Shown: one piece after another, positions 1 to 7,617 of the stretch
Layout: the number at the start of each line of letters is the position of its first letter
Position numbering within the stretch: the first letter of the stretch is position 1
Source: Bacteroidaceae bacterium
Lineage (GTDB): Bacteria > Bacteroidota > Bacteroidia > Bacteroidales > Bacteroidaceae
DNA length: 40,359 nucleotides
Reading direction: 5' to 3'
Assembly (NCBI GenBank): GCA_017940605.1
Contig: JAGAYF010000013.1
Location: 1-40,359 of the forward strand
The notes under the pieces: generated by a model
Seen by the model: the letters and a program-made list of their open reading frames with translations, nothing else
The model's database searches: none
Told to the model about the DNA's origin: nothing
Position numbers and translations under genes: made by a program

Positions 1-123
1 ACACTAAAAGGGGTAAACTGGCAATAGGTAAAGAATAAGGTTAGTTAAGCGGAGTTAATTGTAGGACAATGTTTTACGCGATTTTATTTAAGGTTCGTTT
101 CGGTCTGTTTTGACCCAATTTAG

Positions 124-345
124 TTGGTGAAGAATTCATGGGGGAGTGCAAGAGAAGCTTTCTCATATGATGACATGCGTCGTGTCCGTATCCCTCTCCC
201 CCCCTACGAGGTTCAACAAGCTATTGTAAACATCTACAAGTGTGCCAACGAAGCCAAGAAGATTGCAGAGGATGCAGACAAGAAAAGTCGCGAGGTTTGT
301 CCTGCATTGATTCAACATATCATCCACCAAACCAACAAATCTTAA
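124..345 (+). pseudogene. hsdS: 3' fragment of type I restriction specificity subunit gene
   Basis: HsdS gives a type I restriction-modification complex its DNA target. Only about 73 C-terminal codons are present. The segment around SYDDMRRVRIPLPP and the helix ending in CPALIQHI are typical of the last part of the second target-recognition domain and the conserved C-terminal helix of HsdS. A stop codon (121-123) lies directly before the fragment and the only possible start is TTG, so no complete recognition domain is encoded. The preceding 120 bases are AT-rich and show no HsdS-like reading frame, so the break looks real and not a simple point mutation. The stop is 5 bases before hsdR, the normal arrangement of an hsd operon. 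The full-length gene could lie elsewhere if this locus shuffles hsdS by inversion; that is inference. Confidence 0.8.
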
Positions 346-350
346 ACTAC

Positions 351-3300
351 ATGGCAAAAGGTAAATTCTACGAGAGCGACTACGAAGAGGCATTCGTTGA
401 CCTGCTCCAGCAAAACGGATGGGAATACACTTTTGGTGATGACCTGCACCGCCAATATGACCAGACTATCATTGAGGACGATATGCGAGCATATCTCCAA
501 AAGCGTTATGCCGATGCCCACCTAACTTCGGCAGAAGTAGAAACCATTATCGCCAACCTACGTAACATTGGCGAACCATCGCTGTACCACACCTTACGAA
601 GCACATTCACGCTGTATCGCGACGGCTTCCTGTTCCAGCGTCACAATTCCAACGAAACGCTGTGGATAGACTATCTCGACTTCAAAAGTGATGACCCAAA
701 GGAGCATAACATCTTCCGTTGCGTCAATCAGTATATTGTGTCGTATGAAGCAGGACAGAAAACACGCCGCCCAGATGTGATACTCTTTATCAACGGTATT
801 CCTGTTCTCGTAGTGGAGTTGAAAAACCCTGCTGACGAGAACGCCACCATAGCAGATGCCTATGACCAGATACATATCCGCTACAAGAGGGATATTCCGC
901 ACCTGATGAAGTATTGCGCCTTGTCGTGCATCAGCGATGCCAGCAACAGCCGACTTGGAACGACATACACCCCATATATCCACTACTACGCATGGAAGAA
1001 GGTTGAGAACGAGGATGATACTGCCAAGATGGGCATACCAGAGCTAATGACACTTATCAATGGCGCATACCGGCCCGACAGGATTCTCCAGTTGCTGCGT
1101 GATTTTACCTATTTCCCAGACTTAAAGGCAGGGAAAGAAGAAGAAATCGTCTGCCGCTATCCACAGTTCTTTGCCACACATAAGTTGTTCGACAATATTC
1201 TGAAACATCTGCGTTCAAATGGCGGTGATGGTAAAGGCGGCACATACTTTGGTGCAACGGGCTGTGGAAAGACTTATACGATGGTGTTTCTCGCCCGCCA
1301 ATTAGCTCTAAGGAGCAAAGAACTTGGTTCTCCCACAATAGTTATTCTCGTAGACCGTGAAGATTTACAGAAACAATCTGTAAAGTTGTTTGAAAACTCT
1401 ACAGACTTCCTGAGCAATGGAATGGTTCGGAAAATAGAGGATCGGGATGACCTTAAAACGGAACTTTCACAGAGAGAATCTGGTGGAGTATTTATTTGTA
1501 CCATACAGAAATTCTGTGGCGAGACGGGACTGTTGAGCGAACGCACAAACATCATCTGTTTCAGCGACGAGGCACACCGTACACAGACAAGTGTCGGTTC
1601 GAAACTGAAAATCGTGGACAAGCTACCAGAGAAAAAGGATGGTAGAACCAGTACGGCTTTAGCAGAAGATAATCCAGAAGAACAACTGGGTGCATTCGTG
1701 ACCTACGGCTTTGCAAAGTATCTGCGCGATGCTTTCCCAAACGCCACTTACGTTGGCTTTACAGGTACGCCCATCGACGAGACAGTACATGTGTTCGGCG
1801 AGGTAGTTGACAAATACACCATGAACGAGGCTGTGCGCGATGGCATCACGGTGGGTATCAAGTACATTCCTCGTTTAGCAAGGGTTGTTCTTGATGCAGC
1901 CAAGGCCGCTGCCATTGAGAAATACTATGAGCAGTGCTATGACGAGGGCGCAAAGCCAGAGGACATCAAGAAGAGCAAGGAGGCAATGGCCTCGCTTGAA
2001 GTCATCATCGGCGACCCTGAGCGACTGCGAAGGATTGCCGTTGATGTGGTTGACCATTTCGAAAAGACCTGTGCCGAGCAGCCCGAATTATTGCAGAAAG
2101 CAATGATTGTCTGCTCCAACAGACAAATTGCCTATAACCTGTACTGCAAATTCAAGGACATTCGCCCCGAATGGTTCGAGAAGAAGAAGTGTGAGGACGA
2201 AAGCAAGTTGAGCAAAGAGGAACTGGAAAAGCTCAAAGAAGTACCGTACATCAACATTGTTGCCACCCGAGGAGCCAACGACCCAGAAGACATGTATAAC
2301 GCTTTGGGTGAAGACTCCCATAGGGATATGCTGGCAGAGCAGTTCAAGAACGAGAATTCCAACTTCCGCATTGCTGTTGTTGTGGATATGTGGGTAACTG
2401 GCTTCGACGTGCCCTGCCTTTCGGTGCTTTATAACGACAAGCCCCTCCAGCGGCACAATCTGATACAGACCATATCGCGTGTGAACCGAAAGTTCCAAGT
2501 GGTTGTTCCTGACCCTGAAGGCGACCGCATAGTAGAAAAGCCAAACGGTCTAATCGTTGATTACATTGGCATCCACGAGAAGATGGAACAGGCATTGAAA
2601 CAATATGGCGGTGATGGCGCAGCGACGAGCAAGGACGATTTGGAGGCTTCAAAAATAATTTTTGACAATGAGCTTCAAATCTTAAAGGAACTGATGTGCA
2701 GATGCAATTTGAATGATTATTTCAGTGATGTTCCCTTGAAGAGATTGCTCTCATTGCAGGCTGGTGCAGAATTTGTCCTTTCACAAATTAGAGTAGAAGG
2801 GCAAAAGGTTACATTCCAAACGCTTTTTAAACAGCATGTTAAACGTATGCGATCAGCTTACAATATTTGCAACCCTGCTGGTGTCCTTTCTGACGAAGAT
2901 GTGTCTTGGGCGCAATGCTTCATGGCAATATTGTCGTATGTGAACAAGGCAATACCTGGGCAACACGATGTTGCGTCAATGAATAAAGCCGTTGAAGCAA
3001 TGGTGCGTGAGGCCATTATGTGTACTGGTGTTGAATCGTTGCTCCAGACTGACCCAGAAATAGAAATTTTTGAGGAAAACTTTGTGAAACATCTTGCAGA
3101 AATAAAGATGCCTAATACGAAGTTCCAATTACTTGTTAAGATGCTTTCTAAAGCCATCAGAGAGTATTCAAAGACAAACAAGGTCGCAGCAAAGAAGTTT
3201 GAAGATATGCTGAAAGAGCTTGTTCAACAATACAACGATCGCGACAAAGATGTATTTGGTAATAAAGTCGCAGGTGAAGCAATTGAGCAGATTCAACAAA

Positions 3301-3677
3301 AAGTTGAGAAGAAAGTACAATCTCTCACAGAAAAAATACTCGAACTATTCAAGAGCCTGAAAAAAGACAAAGAAAAGTTCAAAGAGTTAGGAATTACATT
3401 TGAAGAGAAAGCATTTTTTGATATACTTGTCGCAGTTCGCGATGAGAACAAGTTCGAGTATGCAGACGAAAAATGCGTTGACCTATCAAAGAAAATAAAA
3501 GAACTGATAGACAACACAGCTATCTATGCGGACTGGAACAACAATGACAATCTAAAGGCAGAACTAGCTGATAACATGATAGACCTGTTGTATGACAACG
3601 GCTATCCTCCTGCATGGAATGATGAAGTCTATGACAGGGTTATGGATCAAGTTAATAACTTCAAGAAGTACAATTAA
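351..3677 (+). CDS. hsdR: Type I restriction enzyme R subunit (HsdR)
   Basis: Motor and nuclease subunit of a type I restriction-modification complex: it translocates DNA using ATP and cuts unmodified DNA. The product is 1108 aa, normal for the family. The N-terminal nuclease domain has the PD-(D/E)xK pattern, with PD at residues 141-142 and ELK at 156-158. The helicase part shows Walker A GATGCGKT (301-308), the DEAH-type box SDEAH (405-409), FTGTP (from 470) and QTISRVNR (from 706). The C-terminal third is helical and charged, as in HsdR regions that bind HsdM/HsdS. The ATG at 351 is preferred over an upstream GTG (240) because the longer frame runs through the hsdS fragment in another frame. 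No hsdM lies in the window. Without an intact HsdS in cis, restriction activity depends on genes outside the window. Confidence 0.95.
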   Translation: MAKGKFYESDYEEAFVDLLQQNGWEYTFGDDLHRQYDQTIIEDDMRAYLQKRYADAHLTSAEVETIIANLRNIGEPSLYHTLRSTFTLYRDGFLFQRHNSNETLWIDYLDFKSDDPKEHNIFRCVNQYIVSYEAGQKTRRPDVILFINGIPVLVVELKNPADENATIADAYDQIHIRYKRDIPHLMKYCALSCISDASNSRLGTTYTPYIHYYAWKKVENEDDTAKMGIPELMTLINGAYRPDRILQLLRDFTYFPDLKAGKEEEIVCRYPQFFATHKLFDNILKHLRSNGGDGKGGTYFGATGCGKTYTMVFLARQLALRSKELGSPTIVILVDREDLQKQSVKLFENSTDFLSNGMVRKIEDRDDLKTELSQRESGGVFICTIQKFCGETGLLSERTNIICFSDEAHRTQTSVGSKLKIVDKLPEKKDGRTSTALAEDNPEEQLGAFVTYGFAKYLRDAFPNATYVGFTGTPIDETVHVFGEVVDKYTMNEAVRDGITVGIKYIPRLARVVLDAAKAAAIEKYYEQCYDEGAKPEDIKKSKEAMASLEVIIGDPERLRRIAVDVVDHFEKTCAEQPELLQKAMIVCSNRQIAYNLYCKFKDIRPEWFEKKKCEDESKLSKEELEKLKEVPYINIVATRGANDPEDMYNALGEDSHRDMLAEQFKNENSNFRIAVVVDMWVTGFDVPCLSVLYNDKPLQRHNLIQTISRVNRKFQVVVPDPEGDRIVEKPNGLIVDYIGIHEKMEQALKQYGGDGAATSKDDLEASKIIFDNELQILKELMCRCNLNDYFSDVPLKRLLSLQAGAEFVLSQIRVEGQKVTFQTLFKQHVKRMRSAYNICNPAGVLSDEDVSWAQCFMAILSYVNKAIPGQHDVASMNKAVEAMVREAIMCTGVESLLQTDPEIEIFEENFVKHLAEIKMPNTKFQLLVKMLSKAIREYSKTNKVAAKKFEDMLKELVQQYNDRDKDVFGNKVAGEAIEQIQQKVEKKVQSLTEKILELFKSLKKDKEKFKELGITFEEKAFFDILVAVRDENKFEYADEKCVDLSKKIKELIDNTAIYADWNNNDNLKAELADNMIDLLYDNGYPPAWNDEVYDRVMDQVNNFKKYN

Positions 3678-3689
3678 GCGTATATCAGA

Positions 3690-3727
3690 ACATCAACAGC
3701 TGCCCACTTGTGGGCAGCTGTTGATGT
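3690..3727 (+). terminator. Perfect 18-bp hairpin after hsdR
   Basis: Two 18-base arms (3690-3707 and 3710-3727) pair perfectly around a 2-base centre, starting 12 bases after the hsdR stop. No T-run follows on either strand, so it may act as a 3'-end stabilising hairpin or a weak bidirectional terminator and not as a classic intrinsic one. Confidence 0.7.
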
Positions 3728-3813
3728 CTCATACCCTTGCCCATGAACCATCTGTCTTCTTCCGCAGACTATCGTTCAGGCATATTTGCCCATCCATCCT
3801 ATTGAAATTTATT

Positions 3814-4190
3814 GCTGTCCGCTAAAACTTTTTAGGTCACATGAAACAGCTCTCAATCGTCGATTTTATGCGGTTATAAGTTTCTCATCTCAAAAGTAAG
3901 CCCCTCTTGTGTTTCACTCTATTCAATTTTTAGCGGACGGCCGTTTATTGTGGCGTAAAAAGGCTATATATTGAACCGTTTTACCCTTAATACATCCATT
4001 CAAAAGCCTTACAACCTACTTTTGAGTCGCCTTACAATCTTTTATCCGCCCATTTTTAGCGGACAGCCTATGCAATCTGATTAGAAGCAAGGAATTAGGG
4101 GGCTTACTTTTCAAAATAAAAATCCGCAACGCCTGTTTATCGGCATTACGGATGAGGATTTGATGCGATTTTAAGTTTTAGCGGACAGCT
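3814..4190. repeat. Cluster of GCTGTCCGCTAAAA-type repeats, probable insertion-element remnants
   Basis: Four copies of a 13-15 base motif occur: GCTGTCCGCTAAAACT at 3814-3829, and its complement (TTTTAGCGGACAGC, one with GG for AG) at about 3927-3941, 4053-4067 and 4174-4190. A second motif, AAAAGTAAGCCCC, lies at 3892-3904 and inverted at 4099-4111, at nearly the same distance (about 78 bases) from its outer motif. The stretches 3814-3904 and 4190-4099 are therefore two inverted copies of one roughly 90-base module. This looks like the two ends of an insertion sequence or MITE whose transposase is gone. No gene is seen between 3678 and 4257. Confidence 0.6.
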
Positions 4191-4207
4191 ATAATTGAAA
4201 TTTTTCG

Positions 4208-4215
4208 TATATTTG
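4208..4215 (+). promoter_or_regulatory. Promoter -7 box of the HXXEE gene
   Basis: TATATTTG matches the Bacteroidetes TAnnTTTG -7 element, placing the start of transcription near 4222. This lies after the TTG at 4195, so translation should start at the ATG at 4258. No convincing -33 box is seen. Confidence 0.6.
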
Positions 4216-4257
4216 CAATTCCTACACAAACATGCTATTACAACCATACAACCTACT

Positions 4258-4875
4258 ATGACAAGATTCATCAAACACTACGCGCTGGAAATATACACCG
4301 TTCTGGCCATGATTTTTATTGTTTGCACCGCCATGATGGGCAAGCTGTCCTTCATACAAAAGTTGGTGGTGATTGACTCATTCCTCTTCATCCTGCACGA
4401 GTGGGAGGAGGGTCACTATCCCGGCGGCTTCATCAGCCTGATAGCAGAACTGACGGGCATACAGGTGAGCGACGAGACCAAACGCGCCAGCCGCATTCCT
4501 GCCGGCATCTTGCTATTGCTGCTTTCTGTCGTACCCTTTGTGTGCCATGACATTCCGCTCATCACAATGGTCGTGGCTACCTTTGGTATCATTGAGGGAG
4601 TTGTACACACGATAGGGATTCGCCTGTTCCGCATGAAGCATTTCTACACGCCCGGAATGGTAACGGCCTGGCTGGAATTGGTGGTGAGCCTCCTGATGAT
4701 AGGCTGGCTCGTAGCCAACCGCTTGGGAACATGGCAGGACTACGTGTTCGGACCACTTGTCATGTTCCTCTGTTTTGGCACACTTCAGAAGACCATGACG
4801 CTTATGGTAGGCATTAACTACAGCGATATGCCGAAGATGATAAGACACCAGTGGAAAAAGAAGGGCCCACACTGA
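4258..4875 (+). CDS. HXXEE domain-containing membrane protein
   Basis: A 205-aa integral membrane protein of the HXXEE family, which is of unknown biochemical function. The name-giving motif is visible as HEWEE (residues 47-51), followed by GHYPGGF. At least four hydrophobic stretches suited to membrane spans are present (about 14-27, 79-96, 101-114 and 142-157), and the C-terminus is basic (HQWKKKGPH). The ATG at 4258 is chosen because a -7 promoter box sits at 4208-4215, downstream of the earlier TTG. The gene stands alone between the repeat cluster and the two tRNA genes on the other strand, and is followed within 15 bases by the palindromic repeat and terminator. The family assignment is firm; the role is unknown. 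Confidence 0.85.
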   Translation: MTRFIKHYALEIYTVLAMIFIVCTAMMGKLSFIQKLVVIDSFLFILHEWEEGHYPGGFISLIAELTGIQVSDETKRASRIPAGILLLLLSVVPFVCHDIPLITMVVATFGIIEGVVHTIGIRLFRMKHFYTPGMVTAWLELVVSLLMIGWLVANRLGTWQDYVFGPLVMFLCFGTLQKTMTLMVGINYSDMPKMIRHQWKKKGPH

Positions 4876-4886
4876 CAAGTAAAAAT

Positions 4887-4967
4887 ATTAGAGGGAGTAA
4901 GTTTAAACTTACTCCCTCTAATTTTAAAATTACTCGGACTAATTTTAAAAAACTCCCCGAGTTTTTT
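4887..4967 (+). terminator. Palindromic repeat with intrinsic terminator (copy 1)
   Basis: The element has three parts: a perfect 36-base palindrome (4887-4922) built on TAGAGGGAGTAAG, an AT-rich middle containing ACTCGGACT, and a hairpin with arms AAAAAACTC and GAGTTTTTT around CCC (4947-4967). The last part is a bidirectional intrinsic terminator. It can end the HXXEE transcript on the plus strand and the tRNA transcript on the minus strand. A related copy lies at 27261-27345 with its inner modules flipped. Confidence 0.8.
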
Positions 4968-5021
4968 TGAGCGGCACAACCGCAGTGTGACTGTTAAGGA
5001 TTTCCTGTCCTCTGTCCAGCG

Positions 5022-5107
5022 TACTCGAAGCGGGACTTGAACCCGCACAGCCATTCCTGGCCAAGGGATTTTAAGTCCCTCGTGTCTACCGATTCCACCA
5101 TTCGAGC
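5022..5107 (-). tRNA. tRNA-Leu (anticodon TAA)
   Basis: On the minus strand the arms fold as a class II tRNA of 86 bases. The acceptor arm GCTCGAA pairs with TTCGAGT, the anticodon arm AGGGA/TCCCT carries loop CTTAAAA (anticodon TAA), there is an extra variable arm, and the T arm contains GGTTCAAGTCC. CCA is not encoded. It lies 18 bases after tRNA-Gly and is probably co-transcribed with it. Confidence 0.95.
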
Positions 5108-5125
5108 AACGAAAAGTTGTCAGTA

Positions 5126-5201
5126 TGGAGCGGAAAACGAGACTCGAACTCGCGACCCCAACCTTGGCAAGGTTGTGCTCTACCAACTGAGCTATTTCCG
5201 C
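5126..5201 (-). tRNA. tRNA-Gly (anticodon GCC)
   Basis: On the minus strand a standard 73-base tRNA begins GCGGAAATAGCTCAGTTGG. The anticodon stem AACCT-like arm encloses TTGCCAA (anticodon GCC), and the T arm has GAGTTCGAGTCTC. The 3' CCA appears encoded (5128-5126). It is the first gene of a tRNA pair with tRNA-Leu. Confidence 0.97.
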
Positions 5202-5213
5202 AAGATTGCGGCG

Positions 5214-5243
5214 CAAAGGTACAACTTTATTTTGACTTGCCAA
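5214..5243 (-). promoter_or_regulatory. Promoter of the tRNA-Gly/tRNA-Leu pair
   Basis: On the minus strand, TTG (5243-5241), 19 bases, then TACCTTTG (5221-5214) match the Bacteroidetes housekeeping promoter with ideal spacing. The box ends 12 bases before the mature tRNA-Gly 5' end. Confidence 0.8.
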
Positions 5244-5281
5244 GTATTTTGCGCCATTAAATGAATGAAAAAAGGGCTGGT

Positions 5282-5842
5282 CTACCTGCCATTGTTATTT
5301 ATGAGCAGGGTGCTGCCGCCGCTGTAGTAGACACGGTAGCGGTACAGCTTGATGCCTTTCTCACCCTCGATGATAATACCCAAGTTATTGAGGTCATAGG
5401 TACGGCCGCAGCGTGAGCAATGGGCGCGGCCGTTCTCCTGAAGCGTGACAGGGCGCGTAATGGAACTGCCCTCATAGCAATTGGGACACGCGCGGTCGAA
5501 ACAGAGGTGGAGCAATGTGCCCGTTTTCATGTCGGGTACATTGGACTGTCCCACAATGAAGCCGTCGACCGACAGATAGCTTTGGTACTGTGCCTTGGCC
5601 GTGATGGGATCGCGGAATGTTCCCGTCAATGAGGCAAAGACAATGTCGTTGCCCTCAAGGTAGATGTTGCAATACCGGCCCGGCCCGTTGAGCGCAGTGC
5701 TCAGGGGGAAGGCCACCTCGACCTTTTCATACCTGAAGTAGGCCCTGCGGCGGGCAAAGGTAGTCTGGACGTCGCCGTCGCCACAGGCAACAAATGTCAG
5801 CAAGGCCAACAAGAAAGAAAGTGTCAGGGACAGTCGGCGCAT
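5282..5842 (-). CDS. Small lipoprotein with two CxxC pairs
   Basis: A 186-aa predicted lipoprotein. The N-terminus has two Arg residues, a hydrophobic stretch and a lipobox ending in Cys20 (LTFVAC). The C-terminal half carries CPNC (119-122) and CSRC (142-145) followed by GRTYDLNN, a layout that suits a small zinc-ribbon or Rieske-like metal site. The middle region is beta-rich. No named family is recognised with certainty. It is the last gene of the minus-strand run, 15 bases after the SRPBCC-like gene, so probably co-transcribed with it. A metal-binding domain at the outside of the inner membrane or at the outer membrane is plausible but not shown. Confidence 0.75.
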   Translation of the reverse strand: MRRLSLTLSFLLALLTFVACGDGDVQTTFARRRAYFRYEKVEVAFPLSTALNGPGRYCNIYLEGNDIVFASLTGTFRDPITAKAQYQSYLSVDGFIVGQSNVPDMKTGTLLHLCFDRACPNCYEGSSITRPVTLQENGRAHCSRCGRTYDLNNLGIIIEGEKGIKLYRYRVYYSGGSTLLINNNGR

Positions 5843-5857
5843 AGCACTATGATGGAG

Positions 5858-6349
5858 TTACACCTGGATCGTGTCAAGGCCGCCATAAGGTATGTGGGCC
5901 AGTATCTCGGCCAGCTGCTCCACGCCCGACTGGAGCTTGCCCTCGACCATCTTGCGTATGAAGAAGTTCAACTCGGCGCGGATGGTCAGCCGCAGGCGCG
6001 ATGCGGCATCGCCATTGGGCAGAAGCTGAATCCACATGTTGAGTGGGATGGGCGAACCCTGGGCTTCAAACTTGATGCACTTGGGTTCGTCGCGCTCAAC
6101 GATGGCCAGGGTGACAGCACCCAGGGGTGTCTCGGCACTCAGGCTGTCGGCCGTGAACTTGAGGTTTTGTATCTGGGCCTTGAACTGCTCGGCCTTGTCC
6201 TTTCCCACCTGCTGGCTGAGACGTTCGGCAATCAGGGGGTCGTTCATGCGGCTTCGCAATGCCTCCAGGTTGCGCAAATCCTGCAACTGACGGTACACGG
6301 TGGCTTGTGCATAGGGTATTTCCTTGACGCTGCTTACAAAATCTGACAT
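5858..6349 (-). CDS. SRPBCC-like (polyketide cyclase/START fold) protein
   Basis: A 163-aa soluble protein with no signal peptide. It starts with a segment resembling the beta-strand/helix opening of SRPBCC proteins (SSVKEIPYAQATVYRQLQDL), has alternating beta segments in the middle (KFEAQGSPIPLNMWIQLLP, RLRLTIRAELN), and ends with a long amphipathic helix (MVEGKLQSGVEQLAEIL). This pattern fits the helix-grip fold, which binds hydrophobic ligands. Similar small proteins are common in Bacteroidales. The ligand and role are unknown. It follows the second OmpH gene by about 110 bases and precedes the small lipoprotein by 15. Confidence 0.65.
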   Translation of the reverse strand: MSDFVSSVKEIPYAQATVYRQLQDLRNLEALRSRMNDPLIAERLSQQVGKDKAEQFKAQIQNLKFTADSLSAETPLGAVTLAIVERDEPKCIKFEAQGSPIPLNMWIQLLPNGDAASRLRLTIRAELNFFIRKMVEGKLQSGVEQLAEILAHIPYGGLDTIQV

Positions 6350-6462
6350 AGCGTATGGTGTTTTGTTGTGTGTTTGCCTATAAGAAAAACGGAAGTCTCC
6401 TAAAAAAGCAGCGTGGCATGGGCCTTGCTGCTTTTCTATTCCTAGGTTGAAGCAAGAACAGC

Positions 6463-6960
6463 CTACTTCAGGCCCAGCTTGGCCTTGATCTCGGCCGTGA
6501 GGTCCTTGCTCTGCGACTCGCTGATGTAGGGAATGCCCGAGGTAGTGTCCATGATGTAGACATAGCCGCCTGCATCGCCAATCTCCTTGACGGCACTGCG
6601 CACCTTGTCGGCAATGGCCTGCATCTTGTCGGAAGACTGCTTCTGCAAATTCTGCTGATCTTCGGCAGCGGTCTGCTGAATGCGCTGCTGAAGTTCCTGC
6701 AATTCCTGCTCGCGACGCTGGCGGATGTTGGCAGGCAGGCTGTCCTGCTGCTTGGTGTAGTCTTCATACTTGCGGTTAAACTCGTCCTGCATGTTCTTGA
6801 TCTCATCCTCATACTGCTTCTGCAGGTTCTCGAGTTCAGTCTGGGCTGTCTTGTAGTCAGGCATGAGCTGAATCAATTCAGCAGAGTTGAAATGGCCGAA
6901 CTTCTGGGCGAAGAGGCTCACGGGTGCAATGAAAAGCACCATTAATAAAATCTTCTTCAT
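6463..6960 (-). CDS. OmpH/Skp family periplasmic chaperone (second copy)
   Basis: Skp-like chaperones hold unfolded outer-membrane proteins in the periplasm on their way to the BamA machinery. The 165-aa product has a cleavable signal peptide (MKKILLMVLFIAPVSLFAQ), then FGHFNSAELIQLMPDYK, the typical short strand and helix opening. A long charged, Gln/Glu-rich coiled coil (about 40-115) forms the tentacle region, and the C-terminal strand region is YVYIMDTTSGIPYIS. The preceding gene is a paralogue, a pairing usual for Bacteroidales. A separate -7 box (7013-7020) suggests it can also be transcribed on its own. Confidence 0.92.
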   Translation of the reverse strand: MKKILLMVLFIAPVSLFAQKFGHFNSAELIQLMPDYKTAQTELENLQKQYEDEIKNMQDEFNRKYEDYTKQQDSLPANIRQRREQELQELQQRIQQTAAEDQQNLQKQSSDKMQAIADKVRSAVKEIGDAGGYVYIMDTTSGIPYISESQSKDLTAEIKAKLGLK

Positions 6961-7012
6961 CTTGTTTATTGTAATAATTATTTTTTGTTCTGGCTTGTTG
7001 GGTTTCGCGCTG

Positions 7013-7020
7013 CAAATATA
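7013..7020 (-). promoter_or_regulatory. Internal promoter -7 box before the second ompH-like gene
   Basis: TATATTTG on the minus strand in the 66-base gap between the two OmpH genes, matching TAnnTTTG. The -33 region is poor. Confidence 0.45.
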
Positions 7021-7026
7021 GGCAGA

Positions 7027-7545
7027 TTATTTGGAATAGCCTAATTTGCCAAGCACTTCGTTGGAAATATCGGCCGTGGGCGAGGCAAAAACAATGCCGT
7101 TGTCGCTGGCACGGTCAAGCACAAGTTGGTAGCCTCGCTGCTCGGCAACGGCCTTGACTGCGTTGTAAATCTCATCCTGGATAGGGCCTATGAGTGCCTC
7201 GCGCTTCTTGTAGAGCTCGCCTTCGGGCGAAAAGTATTTCTTCTTCAAATCACTGGCTTCCTTTTCCTTGTCCAGTATTTCTTTTTCACGGGCTTTCTTT
7301 TGCTCGGCACTGAGATACACGATTTCATTCTGGTAGGTCGTGTACAACTTCTTGGCCTGCGTATTGAGGGCCTCAACCTCACTCTGCCACTTCTTGGATG
7401 TCTGATTGAGCTGCTCATTGGCACGCTCATAGGCAGGAATGTTCTTCAGAATGTACTCCATGTCAACGAGGGCAAACTTCTGCGCAACTGCGGGCGCAAG
7501 GGCAAAAACTGCCACAAGGGTGATTAGAATCTTCTTCATGCTCAT
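7027..7545 (-). CDS. OmpH/Skp family periplasmic chaperone (first copy)
   Basis: A 172-aa Skp-like chaperone. The signal peptide is MKKILITLVAVFALAPAVAQ, followed by KFALVDMEYILKNIPAYE, the canonical OmpH start. Next comes a Lys/Glu-rich coiled coil (about 45-115) and a C-terminal segment GYQLVLDRASDNGIVFASP. Two in-frame ATG codons (7545 and 7539) are possible starts; the second gives the commoner MKK beginning. It lies 72 bases after bamA in the same direction, so chaperone and assembly machine are made together. It differs from the next gene in having a Lys-rich instead of Gln-rich coil. Confidence 0.93.
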   Translation of the reverse strand: MSMKKILITLVAVFALAPAVAQKFALVDMEYILKNIPAYERANEQLNQTSKKWQSEVEALNTQAKKLYTTYQNEIVYLSAEQKKAREKEILDKEKEASDLKKKYFSPEGELYKKREALIGPIQDEIYNAVKAVAEQRGYQLVLDRASDNGIVFASPTADISNEVLGKLGYSK

Positions 7546-7617
7546 GTGATGGTTAAAATGTTGATGTTAAATGGTCATTATCGAAACTGACTTTATCTAC
7601 TCTATTCCTATGTATGA

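Noticed and set aside
240-350. Upstream GTG start of hsdR
   Set aside because: The extra 37 codons overlap the hsdS coding end in another frame and do not look like HsdR; the ATG at 351 fits the family.
5849-6346. Plus-strand frame opposite the SRPBCC-like gene
   Set aside because: Shadow of the minus-strand gene, without a promoter or domain.
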